A DNA stretch of 64,000 nt from Bordetella bronchialis (GCF_001676705.1 NZ_CP016170.1:4216001-4280000); one strand, 5' to 3'. Positions 19,287-28,520 are shown, counted from the first letter of the stretch. The notes: generated by a model from the sequence alone, not told the origin. Made by a program: numbers and translations.

Positions 19287-19835
19287 ATGAAAACTGTTGG
19301 CGACAAACTCGAGCCTTTCAAGGTTGCCGGCGTCAAGCCCGGCTTCAACCACCACGAAGAAAACGGCGTCTCCGCCTTCGAGGACATCACCGAAAGCTCG
19401 TTCCCTGGCAAGTGGAAGGTGATCTACTTCTACCCGAAGGACTTCACCTTCGTGTGCCCGACCGAAATCGTCGGTTTCAACAGCCTGGCCAAGGAATTCG
19501 AAGACCGCGACGCCGTCCTGCTGGGCGGTTCCACGGACAACGAATTCGTCAAGCTGGCCTGGCGCCGTGAGCACCCCGACCTGAACAAGCTCGGCCACTA
19601 CCAGTTCGGCGACACCACCGGCGCCCTGGTCGACCAGCTGGGCGTGCGCGAAAAGTCCGCCGGCGTTGCGCTGCGCGCGACCTTCATCGTCGATCCGGAC
19701 AATGTCATCCAACACGTTTCCGTGAACAACCTGAACGTGGGCCGCAGCCCTGAAGAAATCCTGCGCCTGCTCGACGGCCTGCAAACCGACGAACTGTGCC
19801 CCTGCAACCGCAAGGTGGGCGGCGACACGCTGTAA
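19287..19835 (+). CDS. ahpC: peroxiredoxin AhpC (AhpD-dependent type)
   Basis: Cytoplasmic 2-Cys peroxiredoxin (182 aa) reducing hydrogen peroxide, organic peroxides and peroxynitrite. Peroxidatic Cys57 lies in KDFTFVCPTEIVGF and two cysteines, 171 and 173, in DELCPCNRK, the pattern of the mycobacterial-type AhpC that is recharged by AhpD rather than by AhpF. The partner ahpD follows 54 bp downstream, matching this. Preceded by a strong ribosome binding site and a probable promoter. Codon use is even and consistent with high expression. Confidence 0.94.
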   Translation: MKTVGDKLEPFKVAGVKPGFNHHEENGVSAFEDITESSFPGKWKVIYFYPKDFTFVCPTEIVGFNSLAKEFEDRDAVLLGGSTDNEFVKLAWRREHPDLNKLGHYQFGDTTGALVDQLGVREKSAGVALRATFIVDPDNVIQHVSVNNLNVGRSPEEILRLLDGLQTDELCPCNRKVGGDTL

Positions 19836-19842
19836 TACCCCC

Positions 19843-19862
19843 AGCCCGGCTCGCCGGGCTTT
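19843..19862 (+). terminator. partial terminator/attenuator between ahpC and ahpD
   Basis: AGCCCGGC (19843-19850) and GCCGGGCT (19853-19860) form a perfect 8-bp stem followed by TTTCGTT. The short, interrupted T-tract suggests incomplete termination, which would give more ahpC than ahpD message from one promoter (inference). Confidence 0.65.
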
Positions 19863-19889
19863 CGTTGCTTCACGCTATAGGTAAAAACT

Positions 19890-20408
19890 ATGGACTTTAT
19901 CCAAACCATTAAGGACGCAGTGCCGGACTGGGCGAAGGATATCCGGCTGAACCTGGACGGCGTGATCGCGCGCTCCAGCCTGCCCGCGGAAGACGCGGTC
20001 GGCGCGGCGTTGGCGGCGGCTTTCGCCTCGCGCAGCCCGATGCTGATCGAGGCCTTCAAGAAGGGCTTGTCCGACACCGACGCCAACGCCGCGCTCACCG
20101 CCGCGGCGCTGATGGGCATGAACAACGTCTGGTATCCGTATGTCGAGATGGCCGACGATGCCCAGTTGAAGAGCCTGCCGGCCCAGCTGCGCATGAACGC
20201 CTACGCCAGCAGCGGTGGCGTGGACAAGAAGCGCTTCGAGCTGTTCGCCTTGTCCGCATCCATCGTGGGCAAATGCCACTTCTGCGTGCAATCCCACTAC
20301 GCCTTGCTGAAGAAGGAAGGCTATACGGTGGAACAGCTGCGTGACGTCGGCCGTATCGCGTCGGTGGTCAACGCCGCGGCGCTGGTGCTGACCGCGCAAG
20401 GCAAGTAA
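19890..20408 (+). CDS. ahpD: alkyl hydroperoxide reductase partner AhpD
   Basis: AhpD-like member (172 aa) of the carboxymuconolactone decarboxylase fold. The redox motif KCHFCVQSH supplies Cys129 and Cys132 with His136, and Glu117 precedes it, matching the proton-relay set of AhpD, which passes electrons from lipoylated dehydrogenase components to AhpC. Same strand and immediate downstream position of ahpC support the pairing. Length matches the mycobacterial protein closely. Confidence 0.93.
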   Translation: MDFIQTIKDAVPDWAKDIRLNLDGVIARSSLPAEDAVGAALAAAFASRSPMLIEAFKKGLSDTDANAALTAAALMGMNNVWYPYVEMADDAQLKSLPAQLRMNAYASSGGVDKKRFELFALSASIVGKCHFCVQSHYALLKKEGYTVEQLRDVGRIASVVNAAALVLTAQGK

Positions 20409-20565
20409 GGCCCACGGCGCATGGCCGCGGCCGGCCATACGCCGGAGCGGAACATCGGAGCGATACGCCGCGGCAAATACGCCCTGGCAATGTGCCGGGG
20501 CGGTCTGCCGGCGCACGGCGGCGAAGCGCCAGGCTGCCAGGACCGCTCGAAAAAGGCGCGCCGGC

Positions 20566-20589
20566 CCGGACGCCCTAGGCGGCGTCCGG
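20566..20589 (-). terminator. hairpin at the ispF 3' end, probable terminator
   Basis: CCGGACGCC (20566-20574) and GGCGTCCGG (20581-20589) are perfect 9-bp reverse complements around the ispF stop codon. On the minus strand a T5 run follows after 10-11 more bases (complement of 20551-20555), making a weak intrinsic terminator for ispD-ispF; the converging ahpD message may also end nearby. Confidence 0.5.
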
Positions 20590-21084
20590 GGCGCCGGCCC
20601 GTGCCAGCATCGCCGCCACCGTGGCGGCGATGCCCTCTTTACGGCCCAGGTAGCCCAGGCCTTCGTTGGTCTTGGCCTTGATGTTGACCGCGCTTTCCTC
20701 CACGCCCAGATCGGCCGCGACATTGCGGACCATGGCCGGCGCGTGGGGACCGATTTTCGGCGCCTGCGCATGCACGGTGGCATCGATGTTGACGACCACC
20801 CATCCCGCGGCCCGTACCTTGGCCATGGCTTCGCGCAACAGCACGCGGCTGTCGGCGCCGCGATAGGTGGGGTCGGTATCGGGAAAATGGCGGCCGATGT
20901 CGCCGAGCGCGGCGGCGCCGAGCACGGCGTCGGTAATGGCATGAAGCAGGACGTCCGCATCGGAATGCCCCTGCAGCCCATGCGTATGCGGAATCGTCAC
21001 GCCGCCGATGATCAGGGGGCGGCCCTGAACGAGCGCATGCACGTCGTAACCCTGGCCAATACGGAAGGGAACACTCACAGCCAT
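20575..21084 (-). CDS. ispF: 2-C-methyl-D-erythritol 2,4-cyclodiphosphate synthase IspF
   Basis: MEP-pathway enzyme (169 aa) that cyclises CDP-methylerythritol phosphate with release of CMP on the way to isoprenoids; trimeric, zinc-binding. Zinc ligands are seen in GYDVHAL (Asp14, His16) and [11 protein letters not shown] (His48), with [11 protein letters not shown] and the C-terminal [22 protein letters not shown]-binding stretch. Its ATG lies inside the last codons of ispD (10-bp overlap), implying tight coupling with the preceding step enzyme. Confidence 0.96.
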   Translation of the reverse strand: MAVSVPFRIGQGYDVHALVQGRPLIIGGVTIPHTHGLQGHSDADVLLHAITDAVLGAAALGDIGRHFPDTDPTYRGADSRVLLREAMAKVRAAGWVVVNIDATVHAQAPKIGPHAPAMVRNVAADLGVEESAVNIKAKTNEGLGYLGRKEGIAATVAAMLARAGAPDAA

Positions 21085-21758
21085 TTCTCCATCAAGGCAA
21101 AGTCTTCGGGCCAGGTCACCTTGAAATTACGCATGACGCCCGGCACCAGCAATGGCGCGTGCCCGGCGGCCTCGATGGCCGATGCTTCGTCGGTGACATC
21201 GAAACCGCGTTCGGCGGCATCGCGCAGCGCCGAATCCAGCAATCCGGCGCGGAACATCTGTGGGGTCTGCGCCAACCACAGTTCCTGGCGGTCCACGGTG
21301 CGCACGACGCGCGCCGCGCCCGCCTTCACGGTATCGCGCACGGGCAGCGCCAGCAGCCCGCCCACGGCATCATCAAGGCACGCGTCGATCAGGCGCGCCA
21401 GCGCCTCGGCGGGCAGGCCAGGGCGCGCGGCATCGTGAACCAACACCCAATCGTCCGGCGCGGCCCCGCTATCGGCCAGCGCATTGGCCACGGTCTGCGC
21501 GCGGGTCGCCCCGCCACAGGGGCGCCATACCGTGCGCGGCAGGCCGGCGACCGCTTCCCGCACCCAGGTATCGCCGGGCGACACCGCGACACGCACTTCA
21601 CGGACGCGCGGATCGGACAACAGCGCAAGCACCGAATGCCGCAGCATGGGCAGCCCGGCAAGCGGGCGGTACTGCTTGGGGATCCCGTCGCCACCCGCCG
21701 CCAGGGCGCGGGCGCCGACCCCTGCGGCGGGAACGAGCGCGATAAGAGAGGCAGACAT
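21075..21758 (-). CDS. ispD: 2-C-methyl-D-erythritol 4-phosphate cytidylyltransferase IspD
   Basis: Transfers CMP from CTP to methylerythritol phosphate in the MEP pathway (227 aa). Motifs: VPAAGVGAR near the N-terminus with [17 protein letters not shown]-site [10 protein letters not shown], and the C-terminal [13 protein letters not shown]. Compared with typical IspD, a short Ala/Gly insert (ALAAGGDG) sits between the AAG loop and the PKQY motif. ATG at 21758 is 29 bp from the divergent mfd ATG and shows no Shine-Dalgarno. Forms an operon with ispF. Confidence 0.95.
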   Translation of the reverse strand: MSASLIALVPAAGVGARALAAGGDGIPKQYRPLAGLPMLRHSVLALLSDPRVREVRVAVSPGDTWVREAVAGLPRTVWRPCGGATRAQTVANALADSGAAPDDWVLVHDAARPGLPAEALARLIDACLDDAVGGLLALPVRDTVKAGAARVVRTVDRQELWLAQTPQMFRAGLLDSALRDAAERGFDVTDEASAIEAAGHAPLLVPGVMRNFKVTWPEDFALMEKWL

Positions 21759-21769
21759 AAGCAGGAGAT

Positions 21770-21777
21770 TTTATAAT
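21770..21777. promoter_or_regulatory. shared AT box between divergent ispD and mfd
   Basis: The 29-bp gap between the two ATGs contains TATAAT on the plus strand (21772-21777) and TATAAA on the minus strand (21775-21770), the only AT-rich sequence in the gap. If both are -10 boxes, transcripts would begin about 4-6 nt before each start codon, i.e. nearly leaderless. Confidence 0.4.
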
Positions 21778-21787
21778 CTTCCATCTC

Positions 21788-24700
21788 ATGCCTGCAGATT
21801 TCCCTTCTACTCCCGCGGCGCCGCTGGTCCCGTCGACGGACTCCATCCTGGCGGCCCTGAAACCCGGCACCCGATACACCCAGCCCCGTCCGCCCGGCTC
21901 GGGCGATGCATGGCTGCTGGCCGACGTGGCCCAGCGGGCCGGGCGGCCGCTGCTCGTGCTGACCGCCGACCCCCTGGAAGCGCAGCGGCTGACGGACGAA
22001 CTCCACCTGTTCGCGCCGGCGCTGCGCGTGCGCCAGCTGCCCGATTGGGAAACGCTGCCCTACGATGCGTTCTCGCCTCACCATGACTTGATCTCCGAGC
22101 GCCTGAAGACGCTGGATGCCCTGATGCGCGGGTCGGTCGACGTGTTGACCGTACCGGTCACCACGGCGCTCTACCGCCTGGCGCCGCCCGCCTTCATGGC
22201 GGCCTACACGTTCTCCTTCAAGCAGCGCGACAAGCTGGACGAAGCCGCCCTGCGCGCCCGGCTCATGCTGGCCAATTACACGCACGTGACCCAGGTCACG
22301 GCCCCCGGAGAATTCTGCCTGCGCGGCGGACTGATAGACCTGTTCCCCATGGGCTCGGCGGTGCCCTACCGCCTGGACCTGTTCGACGACGAGATCGAAT
22401 CCATCCGCGCATTCGACGTCGACACCCAGCGCAGCCTGTATCCCGTCAACCAGGTCCAGCTGCTGCCGGGACGCGAATTCCCCATGGACGAAGAGGCGCG
22501 CAACCGCTTCCGCGCGCGCTTTCGCGAGATCTTCGAAGGCGATCCCTCGCGCGCCGTGCCATATCGGGACATCGGCAACGGCATCGCCTTCGCCGGGGTC
22601 GAGTACTACCTGCCGCTGTTCTTCGACCGGACCGCGACGCTCTTCGACTATCTCGCGCCCGCGGCCATCACGGTGACCATCGGCGACATCGATGACGCCA
22701 TCCGGCGCTTCGCCCAGGACACATCCAGCCGCTACGAGTTCCTCAAGAGCGACCGCGAACGTCCGGTGCTGCCGCCTTCCGCGCTGTTCCTGGACGCCGA
22801 ATCGCTGTTCGATCACCTGAAGCATTTCGAACGCCTGGCATTGACGGCCGACCGCGGCCATCCGGATATCGGGCCGGCGCCGGACGTGGCTGTCACGCGC
22901 CGGGCCGACGATCCCGTGGCACGGCTGCGCGCCGTGGTCGATGCCGGCAAATGGCGGGTGCTGCTGTGCGCCGATTCGGCGGGACGCCGCGAAACCCTGG
23001 CGCAGATGCTGGCCGAGTTCGACCTGCCGCCCGATTTCGAAGCCGCCTCCATCGAGGACTTCCGGCTTTCGTCCGCGCGCCTGGCCCTGCTTGCCGCGCC
23101 CCTGACATCGGGTTTCAGCCTGTCGGCGGAAGGCATCGCCTTCATCACCGAAAACGATCTGTACCCCGGCCAGGCCGCGGTCAGCCGGCGCGGCCGGCGC
23201 GAACAGGAACGCGCCAGCAACGTCGAGGCCATGGTGCGCGACCTGTCGGAGCTGCGCGAAGGCGATCCGGTGGTCCACGCCCAGCACGGCATCGGCCGCT
23301 ACCACGGCCTGGTGAATATGGACATGGGCGAAGGCGAGATGGAATTCCTGCATCTCGAATACGCCAACGGCAGCACGCTGTACGTGCCCGTGTCGCAACT
23401 GCACGTCATCGCCCGCTACAGCGGCGCCGACCCGGAAGCCGCCCCGCTGCACCAGCTGGGCTCCGGCCAATGGGACCGGGCGCGCCGCAAGGCCGCCAAG
23501 CAGGTGCGCGACACCGCCGCGGAACTGCTTGCCCTGTATGCCAAGCGCGCCGCGCGCGAAGGCTATGCCTTCAAACTGCAGCTCAACGATTACGAAGCCT
23601 TCGCCGAAGGCTTCGGCTTCGAGGAAACTGCCGACCAGGCCGCGGCCATCCAGGCGGTGATCCTGGACATGACGTCGGGCAAGCCCATGGACCGCCTGGT
23701 CTGCGGGGACGTCGGCTTCGGCAAGACGGAAGTCGCGCTGCGCGCGGCCTTCCTGGCGGTCGCCAACGGCAAGCAGGTCGCCCTGCTCTGTCCGACCACG
23801 CTGCTGGCCGAACAGCATGCCCAGACCTTCGCCGACCGTTTCGCCGACTGGCCGGTACGGGTGGTGGAGCTTTCGCGCTTCCGCTCGGCCAAGGAAGTCG
23901 CCGCGGCGATTCAGGGCATCAACGACGGCAGCGTGGACATTGTCATCGGCACGCACAAGATCCTGTCCAAGGATGTGCGCTTCAAGCAGCTGGGGCTGGT
24001 CATCATCGACGAGGAACACCGCTTCGGGGTACGGCAGAAAGAAGCCCTGAAGTCGCTGCGCGCCGAGGTCGACGTGCTGACGCTGACCGCCACGCCGATT
24101 CCCCGCACGCTGGGCATGTCGCTGGAAGGCATACGGGATTTCTCCGTCATCGCCACCGCGCCCCAGAAGCGGCTGGCCATCAAGACCTTCGTGCGGCGCG
24201 AGGACGGCAGCACCATACGCGAGGCCCTGCTGCGCGAACTGAAACGCGGCGGCCAGGCCTACTTCCTGCATAACGAAGTGGAAACCATCCACAATCGCCG
24301 CGCGCGGCTGGAAGAGCTGGTGCCCGAGGCCCGCATCGCGGTCGCGCATGGCCAGATGGGCGAACGCGAGCTGGAACAGGTCATGAAGGGCTTCTACCAG
24401 CAGCGCTTCAACGTCCTGCTGTGCACCACCATCATCGAGACGGGCATCGACGTGCCCACGGCCAATACCATCGTCATCCACCGGGCCGACCGCTTCGGGC
24501 TGGCCCAGTTGCACCAGCTGCGCGGCCGCGTGGGCCGGTCGCACCACCAGGCCTACGCCTACCTGCTGACGCCCGGCGAAGACGCCATCACATCCAACGC
24601 CAAGAAGCGGCTGGAAGCCATCCAGGCCATGGAAGAACTGGGCAGCGGTTTCTACCTGGCGATGCACGACCTGGAAATCCGCGGCACGGGCGAAGTGCTG

Positions 24701-25252
24701 GGCGAATCGCAATCCGGCAACATCCAGGAAGTGGGCTTCTCGATGTACACCGACATGCTCAACGAAGCCGTGCGGGCGCTGAAGGCCGGCGAGGAACCCG
24801 ACCTGGAAGCCCCGTTCGGCACGGCCTGCGAAGTCAACCTGCATGCGCCCGCCCTGCTGCCGGCCGATTACTGCGCCGACGTGCATGCGCGGCTGGCGGT
24901 GTACAAGCGCCTGTCCCATGCCGATGGGGAAGACGACCTTATCCGCATCCAGGAGGAACTGATAGACCGCTTCGGCAAGCTGCCGGAGTCGGCGCAGACC
25001 CTGCTGGCCTCGCATCGCCTGCGGCTGGGCGCGCAGGCCCTGGGCATTATCAAGATCGACGCCAGCGAAAGCCAGGCCATGATCCAGTTCGGCCCCAATC
25101 CGCCCGTCGATTCCCTGCGCATCATCGAACTGGTCCAGAAGCAGCGCCATATCAAGCTGGCGGGGCAGGACAAGCTGCGCGTGGAGATCAAGGGCCAGCA
25201 GATCCCGGCACGCGTGGACGCGGTGCGCACCGTGCTGCGGGCACTGGCATGA
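21788..25252 (+). CDS. mfd: transcription-repair coupling factor Mfd
   Basis: DNA translocase (1154 aa) that removes stalled RNA polymerase from lesions and recruits UvrA. Order of domains: UvrB-like N-terminal module (about 1-340), RNA-polymerase-interacting CarD-like domain (about 490-560; DPVVHAQHGIGRYHGLVNM), superfamily-2 helicase with Walker A CGDVGFGKTEVALRAAF (about 640), DEEH box VIIDEEHRFGVRQKE, TATPIPRTL, the RG region GRVGRSHHQAYAYLLTP, and the C-terminal autoinhibitory domain. Length is normal. No Shine-Dalgarno precedes the ATG, in line with the very short divergent spacer. Confidence 0.96.
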   Translation: MPADFPSTPAAPLVPSTDSILAALKPGTRYTQPRPPGSGDAWLLADVAQRAGRPLLVLTADPLEAQRLTDELHLFAPALRVRQLPDWETLPYDAFSPHHDLISERLKTLDALMRGSVDVLTVPVTTALYRLAPPAFMAAYTFSFKQRDKLDEAALRARLMLANYTHVTQVTAPGEFCLRGGLIDLFPMGSAVPYRLDLFDDEIESIRAFDVDTQRSLYPVNQVQLLPGREFPMDEEARNRFRARFREIFEGDPSRAVPYRDIGNGIAFAGVEYYLPLFFDRTATLFDYLAPAAITVTIGDIDDAIRRFAQDTSSRYEFLKSDRERPVLPPSALFLDAESLFDHLKHFERLALTADRGHPDIGPAPDVAVTRRADDPVARLRAVVDAGKWRVLLCADSAGRRETLAQMLAEFDLPPDFEAASIEDFRLSSARLALLAAPLTSGFSLSAEGIAFITENDLYPGQAAVSRRGRREQERASNVEAMVRDLSELREGDPVVHAQHGIGRYHGLVNMDMGEGEMEFLHLEYANGSTLYVPVSQLHVIARYSGADPEAAPLHQLGSGQWDRARRKAAKQVRDTAAELLALYAKRAAREGYAFKLQLNDYEAFAEGFGFEETADQAAAIQAVILDMTSGKPMDRLVCGDVGFGKTEVALRAAFLAVANGKQVALLCPTTLLAEQHAQTFADRFADWPVRVVELSRFRSAKEVAAAIQGINDGSVDIVIGTHKILSKDVRFKQLGLVIIDEEHRFGVRQKEALKSLRAEVDVLTLTATPIPRTLGMSLEGIRDFSVIATAPQKRLAIKTFVRREDGSTIREALLRELKRGGQAYFLHNEVETIHNRRARLEELVPEARIAVAHGQMGERELEQVMKGFYQQRFNVLLCTTIIETGIDVPTANTIVIHRADRFGLAQLHQLRGRVGRSHHQAYAYLLTPGEDAITSNAKKRLEAIQAMEELGSGFYLAMHDLEIRGTGEVLGESQSGNIQEVGFSMYTDMLNEAVRALKAGEEPDLEAPFGTACEVNLHAPALLPADYCADVHARLAVYKRLSHADGEDDLIRIQEELIDRFGKLPESAQTLLASHRLRLGAQALGIIKIDASESQAMIQFGPNPPVDSLRIIELVQKQRHIKLAGQDKLRVEIKGQQIPARVDAVRTVLRALA

Positions 25253-25346
25253 ATCCCGTCCTCCCGTCCCGGGCCGTGAATGTGCGCGTCACGCCCGCCC
25301 GAGCCCTGCCCGGCTCGTCCTGTTTCCCACGGATATCCTCATCGAC

Positions 25347-26204
25347 ATGATCGCCCACCATCTCGTCATCCAGTCCCCCGCCCTGGCCGCGGAACATTGC
25401 GAACAGGTGGCCGCACTGGCGCGGGCGCAGGGCCTGCACCGCCTGAGCGCGACCGCCGCGCGCCTGCTGGACGTCCAGCACGACGAGGCCACGCGCCGGG
25501 AAGTGCGGCAATGGTGCGAGGCCGCGGGCGTGGACCACGCCTTCATGCCCAAGGGCAGCGCCCTGGCGCAATGCAAGGTGCTGGCCATGGATATGGACTC
25601 CACGCTGATCAATATCGAATGCATCGACGAGATCGCGGGCGTGGCGGGGGTCAAGGACAAGGTGGCGGCCATCACGGAAGCCGCCATGCGCGGCGAGATC
25701 ACCGATTTCTCGGAAAGCCTGCGCCGCCGCGTCGCCCTGCTGGCGGGGCAGCCGGCGCAGGCGCTGGAACAGGTGTATCGCGAGAAGCTGCGCCTGAATC
25801 CCGGCGCGGAAGCGCTGATCGCCTCGGCGCGCGCCGCCGGCATCAAGATCCTGCTCGTATCGGGCGGTTTCACGTTTTTCACCGAGCGCCTGCGCGAACG
25901 CCTGGGCCTGGACGAGGCGCACTCCAACACGCTGGAGATCCAGGACGGCCGCATCACCGGCCGCGTACTGGGCGACATCGTGGATGCCGCCGGCAAGGCG
26001 CAGCGGCTGCGCGCCTTCGCGCAGCGCCACGGCGCCGCGCCGGAACAGATCATCGCCATGGGCGACGGCGCCAACGACCTGAAGATGCTGGCGCTGGCCG
26101 GCTATTCGGTCGCCTACCATGCCAAACCGGTCGTGCGCGAGCACACGCGTTTCGCCCTGAACGTATCCGGCCTGGACGGCGTGCTGAACTGGTTCGAGCA
26201 CTGA
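25347..26204 (+). CDS. serB: phosphoserine phosphatase SerB
   Basis: HAD-family enzyme (285 aa) performing the last step of serine synthesis, hydrolysing O-phosphoserine. Catalytic motif MDMDSTLINIECIDEIA (nucleophile Asp82, acid Asp84), motif II VSGGFTFF, motif III region KPVVREHT preceded by MGDGANDLKMLALAGYSVA. The N-terminal 75 residues form a small regulatory-type domain as in other long SerB proteins. It starts 94 bp after mfd, so joint transcription is possible, and converges on the receptor gene with a hairpin between. Confidence 0.95.
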   Translation: MIAHHLVIQSPALAAEHCEQVAALARAQGLHRLSATAARLLDVQHDEATRREVRQWCEAAGVDHAFMPKGSALAQCKVLAMDMDSTLINIECIDEIAGVAGVKDKVAAITEAAMRGEITDFSESLRRRVALLAGQPAQALEQVYREKLRLNPGAEALIASARAAGIKILLVSGGFTFFTERLRERLGLDEAHSNTLEIQDGRITGRVLGDIVDAAGKAQRLRAFAQRHGAAPEQIIAMGDGANDLKMLALAGYSVAYHAKPVVREHTRFALNVSGLDGVLNWFEH

Positions 26205-26211
26205 TCCGCGG

Positions 26212-26231
26212 GCCGGGCGAACGCGCCCGGC
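26212..26231. terminator. hairpin between convergent serB and siderophore receptor
   Basis: GCCGGGCG (26212-26219) and CGCCCGGC (26224-26231) form a perfect 8-bp stem with loop AACG, within the 39-bp gap between the two stop codons. No T-tract on either side, so it is a hairpin-only terminator candidate. Confidence 0.5.
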
Positions 26232-26243
26232 CTGCTTGCCACG

Positions 26244-28478
26244 TCAGTAGCGGATGGACGTGGTCAGGATGACCTGCCGGCCGGGGCCGTAATCGGCGTG
26301 GTGCACACCGTTGGTCCGCGCGAAGTACTCCTTGTCCGTCAGGTTCAGCACGTTCAGCTGGAAGGTCAGGTTGGGCGATACTTCATAGGCCGCCATCGCG
26401 TCGAAACGCCAGTAGGCGGGCATATAGACGCTGTTGCCGCCGCCACCGGCCCCGCCCTGGTTGCCGCCGTACGTCTTGCCCACGTAGTAAATGCCGCCGC
26501 CGACCGTGAACTTCTGCAGCAGCTTGTAGGTGTTCCACAGGCTGAAGCTGTTGCGCGGGGTGTTGGCCAGCGGATCGCCTTCATTGACGCCGTTATAGGC
26601 GCCCTTTACCAGCTCGCTATCCATATAGCTGTAGCCGCCGAAGACGTTCCACCTAGGAGTTACCGCGCCGGCGAAGCCCAGCTCCAGGCCGCGTACCCGC
26701 GTCTTGCCCGCCTGCTCGAAAATACCCGGGTCGACCTCGATCTGCGCGTCCTCGCGGTCGGTCTGGTAGATCGCCGCCGTAAGGGTCAGCTTCTCGTTCA
26801 GGACGTTCCATTTGGTGCCCAGCTCGATGGTGCGGCTGCGCTCCGGATCCAGGCTATCGGTATTGGCGGCCAGGCCTTCCTGGTCGCCGCCGCTGACGGT
26901 GGGCGGCGTGGATGCCGTGGCGTACGACAGATAGATGCTGCCGTTGGGCGCCGGCTTGTAGACGATGCCGGTCTGGTAGCTGAAGATATTCCAGCTGCCA
27001 TCGCTGCTCTGGGTCGTGGTTGCCCCGCGCGGCAGGAAATCGCCGTCGATGCGGTAGTTGTCGAAGCGGCCGCCCAGGTTCAGCGACCAGCGGTCGTTGA
27101 ACTCGATGGTGTCGAAAGCATAGATGGCCCGCGTGTTGGAAGTGGAATCGTTGCTCAGCGGACCGCGGGAGATGCTGCCGGACCAATTATCGTGGGGATC
27201 CGGATGGTAGACCATGGTGCAGTCCTGCGATCCCGCCGGGAACACCGCCGGGCAGAAGCTGCCCGAGCTGGTCGTCACGTTGTAGCTGGCGTTCTTCATG
27301 CGCTCGTTGGTGAACTCCACGCCCACGTCATAGCTGTGCTTGAGCGAGCCCGTATTGAACTTGCCGTACAGCTCCGTCACGTTGGTCAGCATGGTGGTCT
27401 GCTGCCAGCGCGACTTCAGCCCGCGCTGCATCCACCATTCGCCGGTGACGGGATCGAAACGCGCAGCGCCGCCGTCGCCCGGGTTGGTCACCACGTAATC
27501 GTTGACCGTCTGCCCATAGCGCGTCACATTGCGCACGGTGGCATGGTCGTTGAAATCGTGCTCGACCTCGATCGTGCCGATATCCGCCTTGTTCTTCTGG
27601 TAGTCGCGATCGAGCACGCCATAGAACTTGTCGCGCCCCACGTTCAGGATGCCGTCGCTGGTTCTCTTGCCCGGTATCTTGCTGGCCAGGGGTACGCCGT
27701 AGTCCGGCATGCCGTTGGACTGGTAGTGGTAGTAGCTGAGCGTCACGCGGGTGGGGGTGCCCAGGCCGAAGGACAGCGAGGGCGCCACGCCCCACTTGTC
27801 GTAGTCGACCACATTGCGCCCCGGCGTATTGCCCTTGCCGTCCAGCAGGTTCAGGCGGAATGCCGAGTTGTCATTGAACTGCCAGTTGGCATCGACGGTG
27901 CCGCGCCAGTAGGCGTCGCTGCCCAGTCCCGCGTCGGCCTGCACGAAGGAGCCCAGCTTGGGCTTCTTGCTGACCAGGTTGATGCTGCCGCCGCCGGATC
28001 CGCGTCCGCCGTAGACGGAATCCGATCCGCGGATTACCTCCACGCTCTCCACATTGAAAAGCTCGCGCGTCTGGCCCCCCGGGTCGCGGATGCCGTCCAC
28101 GAAGATATTGTTGCCAGAGGAGCTGCCTCGTATGAAAGGGCGGTCGGCCAGGGGCTGTCCGCCCTCGCCCGCCCCGAAGGTGATGCCGGGCGAATTGCGC
28201 AGGACATCCTGAAGCGAAGTGGCCGCGCTGTCCTGGATCACCGTCTGCGGGATGATCTGCACGGACTTCGGCGTATCCAGCAAGGGCGCCGTGAACTTCG
28301 TCGACGAGGATACCGGTACGTCGTACAGCGAATCGCCTTCCACCTGCACCGGCGCCATTTCCGTGACGGGCGCCTGCTGGGCGCAGGCCTGGGCACCCAG
28401 GAACAAGGCGGGACCGGCCAACGCAACGGCCAGGGAGTGGTTCAGCGTATTCACCGAATACGAGGCTTGCTGCTTCAA
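26244..28478 (-). CDS. TonB-dependent catecholate siderophore receptor, Fiu-like
   Basis: Outer-membrane receptor (744 aa) for iron-siderophore uptake powered by TonB-ExbBD. Signal peptide (about 1-33, ending ACAQQ), plug domain (about 50-165; PKSVQIIPQTVIQDSAATSL, NNIFVDGIRDPGG, VEVIRGSDSVYGGRG, GGSINLVSKKP) and a 22-strand barrel ending in Tyr (TTSIRY). The plug and barrel resemble E. coli Fiu (IDGIRD, IELGTKW...LTAAIYQTD). Two extracellular-loop cysteines (SFCPAVFPAGSQDC) may form a disulfide. The start appears to be TTG at 28478 with GGAGA upstream; no in-frame ATG gives a signal peptide. A Fur-like site precedes it. Exact ligand unknown. Confidence 0.9.
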   Translation of the reverse strand: MKQQASYSVNTLNHSLAVALAGPALFLGAQACAQQAPVTEMAPVQVEGDSLYDVPVSSSTKFTAPLLDTPKSVQIIPQTVIQDSAATSLQDVLRNSPGITFGAGEGGQPLADRPFIRGSSSGNNIFVDGIRDPGGQTRELFNVESVEVIRGSDSVYGGRGSGGGSINLVSKKPKLGSFVQADAGLGSDAYWRGTVDANWQFNDNSAFRLNLLDGKGNTPGRNVVDYDKWGVAPSLSFGLGTPTRVTLSYYHYQSNGMPDYGVPLASKIPGKRTSDGILNVGRDKFYGVLDRDYQKNKADIGTIEVEHDFNDHATVRNVTRYGQTVNDYVVTNPGDGGAARFDPVTGEWWMQRGLKSRWQQTTMLTNVTELYGKFNTGSLKHSYDVGVEFTNERMKNASYNVTTSSGSFCPAVFPAGSQDCTMVYHPDPHDNWSGSISRGPLSNDSTSNTRAIYAFDTIEFNDRWSLNLGGRFDNYRIDGDFLPRGATTTQSSDGSWNIFSYQTGIVYKPAPNGSIYLSYATASTPPTVSGGDQEGLAANTDSLDPERSRTIELGTKWNVLNEKLTLTAAIYQTDREDAQIEVDPGIFEQAGKTRVRGLELGFAGAVTPRWNVFGGYSYMDSELVKGAYNGVNEGDPLANTPRNSFSLWNTYKLLQKFTVGGGIYYVGKTYGGNQGGAGGGGNSVYMPAYWRFDAMAAYEVSPNLTFQLNVLNLTDKEYFARTNGVHHADYGPGRQVILTTSIRY

Positions 28479-28501
28479 GGTCTTCTCCGATTGACAATGC
28501 T

Positions 28502-28520
28502 AATGCGAACGATTCTTATT
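28502..28520 (-). promoter_or_regulatory. Fur-box-like site upstream of the siderophore receptor
   Basis: AATGCGAACGATTCTTATT reads as imperfect dyad AATGCGAA-CGA-TTCTTATT (6 of 8 arm positions pair), resembling the GAGAAT-N-ATTCTC type of Fur site. It lies 24 bp before the start codon, where a repressor would block transcription or its start. Iron regulation of the receptor is therefore likely (inference). Confidence 0.6.

Noticed and set aside
20421..20681. 86-codon plus-strand frame after ahpD
   Set aside because: Basic, Arg/Pro-rich, partly antisense to ispF, no ribosome binding site; non-coding read-through composition.
21389..25150. 1253-codon open frame on the minus strand across mfd
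   Set aside because: Shadow of mfd and ispD; composition Gly/Ala/Arg/Gln/His-rich and no family features apart from the ispD fragment in another frame.
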